The notes beneath the pieces are model-generated. The model searched no databases. It was not told where the DNA came from and saw nothing but the letters and a program-made list of their open reading frames with translations. A DNA stretch of 64,000 nt from Stenotrophomonas bentonitica (lineage in GTDB: Bacteria; Pseudomonadota; Gammaproteobacteria; Xanthomonadales; Xanthomonadaceae): positions 336,666-400,665 of the forward strand of contig NZ_PKQP01000004.1 of NCBI RefSeq assembly GCF_002887735.1. Reading direction: 5' to 3'. Positions 60,856-64,000 of the stretch are shown here, piece after piece. Numbering within the stretch: the stretch's first letter is position 1; each line of letters begins with the position of its first letter. A program made the position numbers and the translations under genes.

Positions 60856-61013
60856 GACGGGCTCCGGGAAAGAAGGGGCGCCAGTGTCCGCCTGATGGGC
60901 GAAAGGGGGAAATGAAACGTCTTCATCCCATGCATCTGAAATCCAGATGGCTCACCCACGCCAGGCAGTGGAGGCGCGTGGCCCTGCATCGGAGCCACGC
61001 ATCAACGACGTCT

Positions 61014-61484
61014 TCAGGCGCCGCGCACGCGCAGGGTCAGGCCCTTGAGGAAATTGCGCAGCATCTGGTCACCGCAGGCGCGGTAGTTCTTGTGGTCCGG
61101 CTGACGGAACAGCGCGGACAGTTCCGGCTTGGAGACCGAGAAACCCGCCGCGTCGAACACTTCGTGCATGTCCACGTCCTTCAGCTGGAAGGCGACGCGC
61201 AGCTTCTTCAGCACCAGGTTGTTGGTGATGCGCTTTTCCGCCGGGCGCGCCGGCTGGCTCTCGTCGCGGCCGCGGAAATGCACGATCAGGCCATCCAGGA
61301 AATGCGCCAGGGTGCGGTCGTCGCAGGGCACGAAGCCTTCCTCGTCTTCCTTGCGCAGCCAGCCGGCCACATCGGCCTTGTCGACCACGAAGGCCGGATC
61401 GGCCAGGGCACAGGTGTCGGCGATCATGCCGTCGCTGAGGTCGAGCATGTAGCGGATGCTGCGCAGTACATCGTTGTTGATCAT
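61014..61484 (-). CDS. DUF1456 family protein (YehS-like)
   Basis: A 156-residue protein with two tandem copies of the DUF1456 module: NNDVLRSIRYMLDLSDGMIA at the start and NNLVLKKLRVAFQLKDVDMH in the second half. Each is followed by a segment about a 'FLDGLI' or 'FLKGLT' helix (LAHFLDGLIVHFRG, LRNFLKGLTLRVRG). E. coli YehS is the reference; function is unknown. No signal peptide. It stands alone. Confidence 0.93.
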   Translation of the reverse strand: MINNDVLRSIRYMLDLSDGMIADTCALADPAFVVDKADVAGWLRKEDEEGFVPCDDRTLAHFLDGLIVHFRGRDESQPARPAEKRITNNLVLKKLRVAFQLKDVDMHEVFDAAGFSVSKPELSALFRQPDHKNYRACGDQMLRNFLKGLTLRVRGA

Positions 61485-61641
61485 GGGACGTCCAATACCG
61501 CCGGCGCGGCTGCGCGGCTGGCGGTCATTTTACCCCGTGCCGGGCGCGCGGCCGGCTGCGACCGGTGGTCGCTGTCATCTGGCTGCCACGAAAGTGACGC
61601 ACAGTGCCGCGATCAGGCATCGACAGGCAGTGGAGCAGGCA

Positions 61642-62974
<1,333 letters not shown>

Positions 62975-62993
62975 TCCAAGGGTACCGCTGGCC

Positions 62994-63076
62994 AACACCT
63001 CGGCCACACCCGAACGGGAAAACACCTCGGCCGCACGCCCGAACAGGCGAACGCTTCGGCCGCACGCCCGAAACCG
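62994..63076. repeat. Three-copy tandem repeat, unit about 27-29 nt
   Basis: Units begin AACACCTCGGCC (62994), AACACCTCGGCCGCACG (63021) and AACGCTTCGGCCGCACG (63050), each with a CCCGAA block. Together with the GTAG repeats that follow they fill the gap after the SDR gene. No open frame with coding character explains them. Confidence 0.65.
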
Positions 63077-63186
63077 GTAGAGCCGACCGTTGGTCGGCTG
63101 CCCCTGGCGCATACCCACCGCTGACGGCAGCCGACCAACGGTCGGCTCTACCTGCATCCTGGCAGCCGACCAACGGTCGGCTCTAC
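63077..63186. repeat. Three GTAG palindromic repeats in an inverted arrangement
   Basis: Plus-orientation copy at 63077-63100, and minus-orientation copies at 63128-63151 and 63163-63186. Each has the GTAGAGCCGACC core and its dyad. The last copy ends one base before the stop codon of the VOC gene. The first copy is an exact complement to the others, so long stem formation is possible. Confidence 0.87.
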
Positions 63187-63187
63187 C

Positions 63188-63544
63188 TCAGGCGGCCGTC
63201 CACACCGCCAACTCATACCCATCCGGATCGCGGAAATGAAACCGCCGCCCACCCGGAAAATCGAACGCCGCCTGGCAGATGTCCGCGCCGGCCGCTTCCA
63301 CCCGCTGCTGCGTGGCTACCAGGTCATCGGCATACAGAATCACCAACGGCCCACCGGCGCGCACCGGCGCGTCGGTGGTGAACCCACCGCGCAGGCGGCC
63401 ATCGTAGAACTCGGTATAGCCCGGGCCGTAATCGGTGAACGACCAGCCGAACACGCTGCCGTAGAACGCCTTGCTGCGCGCGATGTCAGCCACGTTGAAT
63501 TCAATGTTGTCGATCCGGCGATCGTTGCCGTGTGCGGTGCTCAT
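63188..63544 (-). CDS. VOC (glyoxalase/bleomycin-resistance) family protein
   Basis: A 118-residue protein of one VOC module pair. Strands and motifs: IDNIEFNVADIARSKAFYGS, FGWSFTDYGPGYTEFYDG, GPLVILYADDLVATQQRV, RRFHFRDPDGYELAVWTAA. The end motif FRDPDGYELAVW is diagnostic, and the Glu can serve as metal ligand. Function in the family ranges from glyoxalase to antibiotic binding; the substrate is unknown. Its start at 63544 lies 28 nt from a GTAG repeat. Confidence 0.93.
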   Translation of the reverse strand: MSTAHGNDRRIDNIEFNVADIARSKAFYGSVFGWSFTDYGPGYTEFYDGRLRGGFTTDAPVRAGGPLVILYADDLVATQQRVEAAGADICQAAFDFPGGRRFHFRDPDGYELAVWTAA

Positions 63545-63571
63545 GGAGGCGTCTCGTTGAAAGGTAGCCCC

Positions 63572-63595
63572 GTAGAGCCGACCGTTGGTCGGCTG
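63572..63595. repeat. GTAG palindromic repeat
   Basis: GTAGAGCCGACC core with its dyad GGTCGGCT, in the gap between the VOC gene and the SPOR gene terminator. Confidence 0.85.
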
Positions 63596-63605
63596 CCCTG
63601 GGCGG

Positions 63606-63635
63606 TAAAAAAAACGCCAGGCAATACCCGGCGTT
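63606..63635 (-). terminator. Intrinsic terminator of the SPOR-domain gene
   Basis: On the minus strand AACGCCGGG, TATTG, CCTGGCGTT with a G-T wobble runs into eight T residues. It starts 24 nt after the stop codon at 63659. Confidence 0.88.
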
Positions 63636-63658
63636 CCTGTAATTGTCGCGGCGCGCGG

Positions 63659-64000
63659 CTACTGCGCCTTGATCGCCATCGCCTGAAGCCCCGTCCCATC
63701 CAGCTTCTGCTTCGCCTCGGCCAGCTCCCCGGCGCTGCCATACGGCCCCATGCGCACGCGGTATACCGTCTTGCCGTTGATCTGCGCCGATTCCACCCGC
63801 GCGGCCAGGCCGATCATGGCCAGCTTGGCCTTGGTCGCTTCGGCGTCGCCAGACGCGCCGAACGCACCGGCCTGCAGGATGTAGCGCACGTTGCTGGCTG
63901 CCGGCTCAGCCGCCCCGGCAGCAGGCGTCGCCGCCGCCGGCGTCGGTGCAGCCGGAGCCGCCGCCGCGGTCTGCGCCGGCGGCGTCGCCGGAGCCGTGGT
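63659..64000 (-). CDS. SPOR-domain protein, FtsN-like (5' end outside window)
   Basis: The visible part is the C-terminal 113 residues. A long Ala/Pro/Thr linker of about 37 residues (TTAPATPPAQTAAAAPAAPT...) reaches the window edge and continues beyond it. Then comes a complete SPOR domain: VRYILQAGAFGASGDAEATK, AARVESAQINGKTVYRVRMG, PYGSAGELAEAKQKL. SPOR domains bind denuded peptidoglycan at division septa. In related genomes an FtsN-like protein sits downstream of argS, so that is my guess, but the N-terminus with its membrane helix is not visible. Confidence 0.85.
   Translation of the reverse strand, partial: TTAPATPPAQTAAAAPAAPTPAAATPAAGAAEPAASNVRYILQAGAFGASGDAEATKAKLAMIGLAARVESAQINGKTVYRVRMGPYGSAGELAEAKQKLDGTGLQAMAIKAQ

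Overview
The window is GC-rich, tightly packed gammaproteobacterial chromosome. It most likely comes from Stenotrophomonas (Xanthomonadales/Lysobacterales). The reasons are an Ax21-family outer-membrane protein, two large TonB-dependent receptors of the type abundant in xanthomonads, and many dispersed palindromic repeats starting GTAG (GTAGAGCCGACC... and GTAGTGCCGGCC...) that match the SMAG/GTAG repeats known from Stenotrophomonas maltophilia. I see no rRNA, tRNA, insertion sequence, prophage or CRISPR array. All calls come from reading the sequence and from remembered family motifs; no search was run.

Layout. 1-8.7 kb is housekeeping and transport: an exported protein cut by the window edge, trpS, a small membrane protein, an MBL-fold hydrolase, an M28 peptidase, a KgtP-like symporter, and EamA transporters YedA and RarD. 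9.2-12 kb is a TonB-dependent receptor. 12.4-19.2 kb is a MacAB-like ABC export operon (adaptor, ATPase, two permeases) divergent from a DesK/DesR-type two-component pair, with a perfect 14-bp palindrome between them. 19.3-25 kb is cytochrome b561 plus a catalase-like peroxidase, an M17 aminopeptidase, a YigB-like phosphatase, an exported protein and an AI-2E family permease. 25-28 kb is a YqjD/YqjE-like membrane cluster and a DegP/DegQ protease. 28.5-29.4 kb is a lysine-rich histone H1-like repeat protein.

29.6-38.7 kb is the most unusual region. It is a six-gene, probably single-transcript operon around a 1223-residue protein with a tubulin/FtsZ-like GTP-binding signature and a C-terminal GYF_2-like domain. 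The other genes encode a beta-rich protein of unknown function, a membrane-anchored VWA-like protein with a degenerate metal site, a small three-helix membrane protein, a zinc-ribbon/TM/TonB-C protein and a glycine-zipper lipoprotein. A LprI-like lipoprotein and a glycine-rich membrane protein are transcribed divergently. I infer a poorly characterised envelope or membrane-associated cytoskeletal machine.

40.6-45.3 kb carries an S9 peptidase, a DUF1428 protein, the Ax21-family protein with its terminator, and a Nudix hydrolase.

45.4-58.2 kb is an alginate (polyuronate) utilisation locus. The leftward operon encodes PL6 lyase, PL17 oligoalginate lyase, a hexuronate-type MFS transporter, an SDR (probable DEH reductase), an SGNH esterase and a KDG kinase. 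Divergent from it are a TonB-dependent receptor and a GntR/FCD regulator. Polymer would enter through the receptor, be cut by PL6 then PL17 in the periplasm, be imported by the MFS protein, be reduced to KDG and be phosphorylated to KDPG. An AT-rich palindrome inside the PL6 gene resembles UxuR/ExuR operators. 58.2-64 kb holds ordinary genes (DUF6165, TorF-type porin, MFS, DUF1456, exported protein, YdfG-like SDR, VOC protein, SPOR-domain protein cut by the edge) among dense GTAG repeats.
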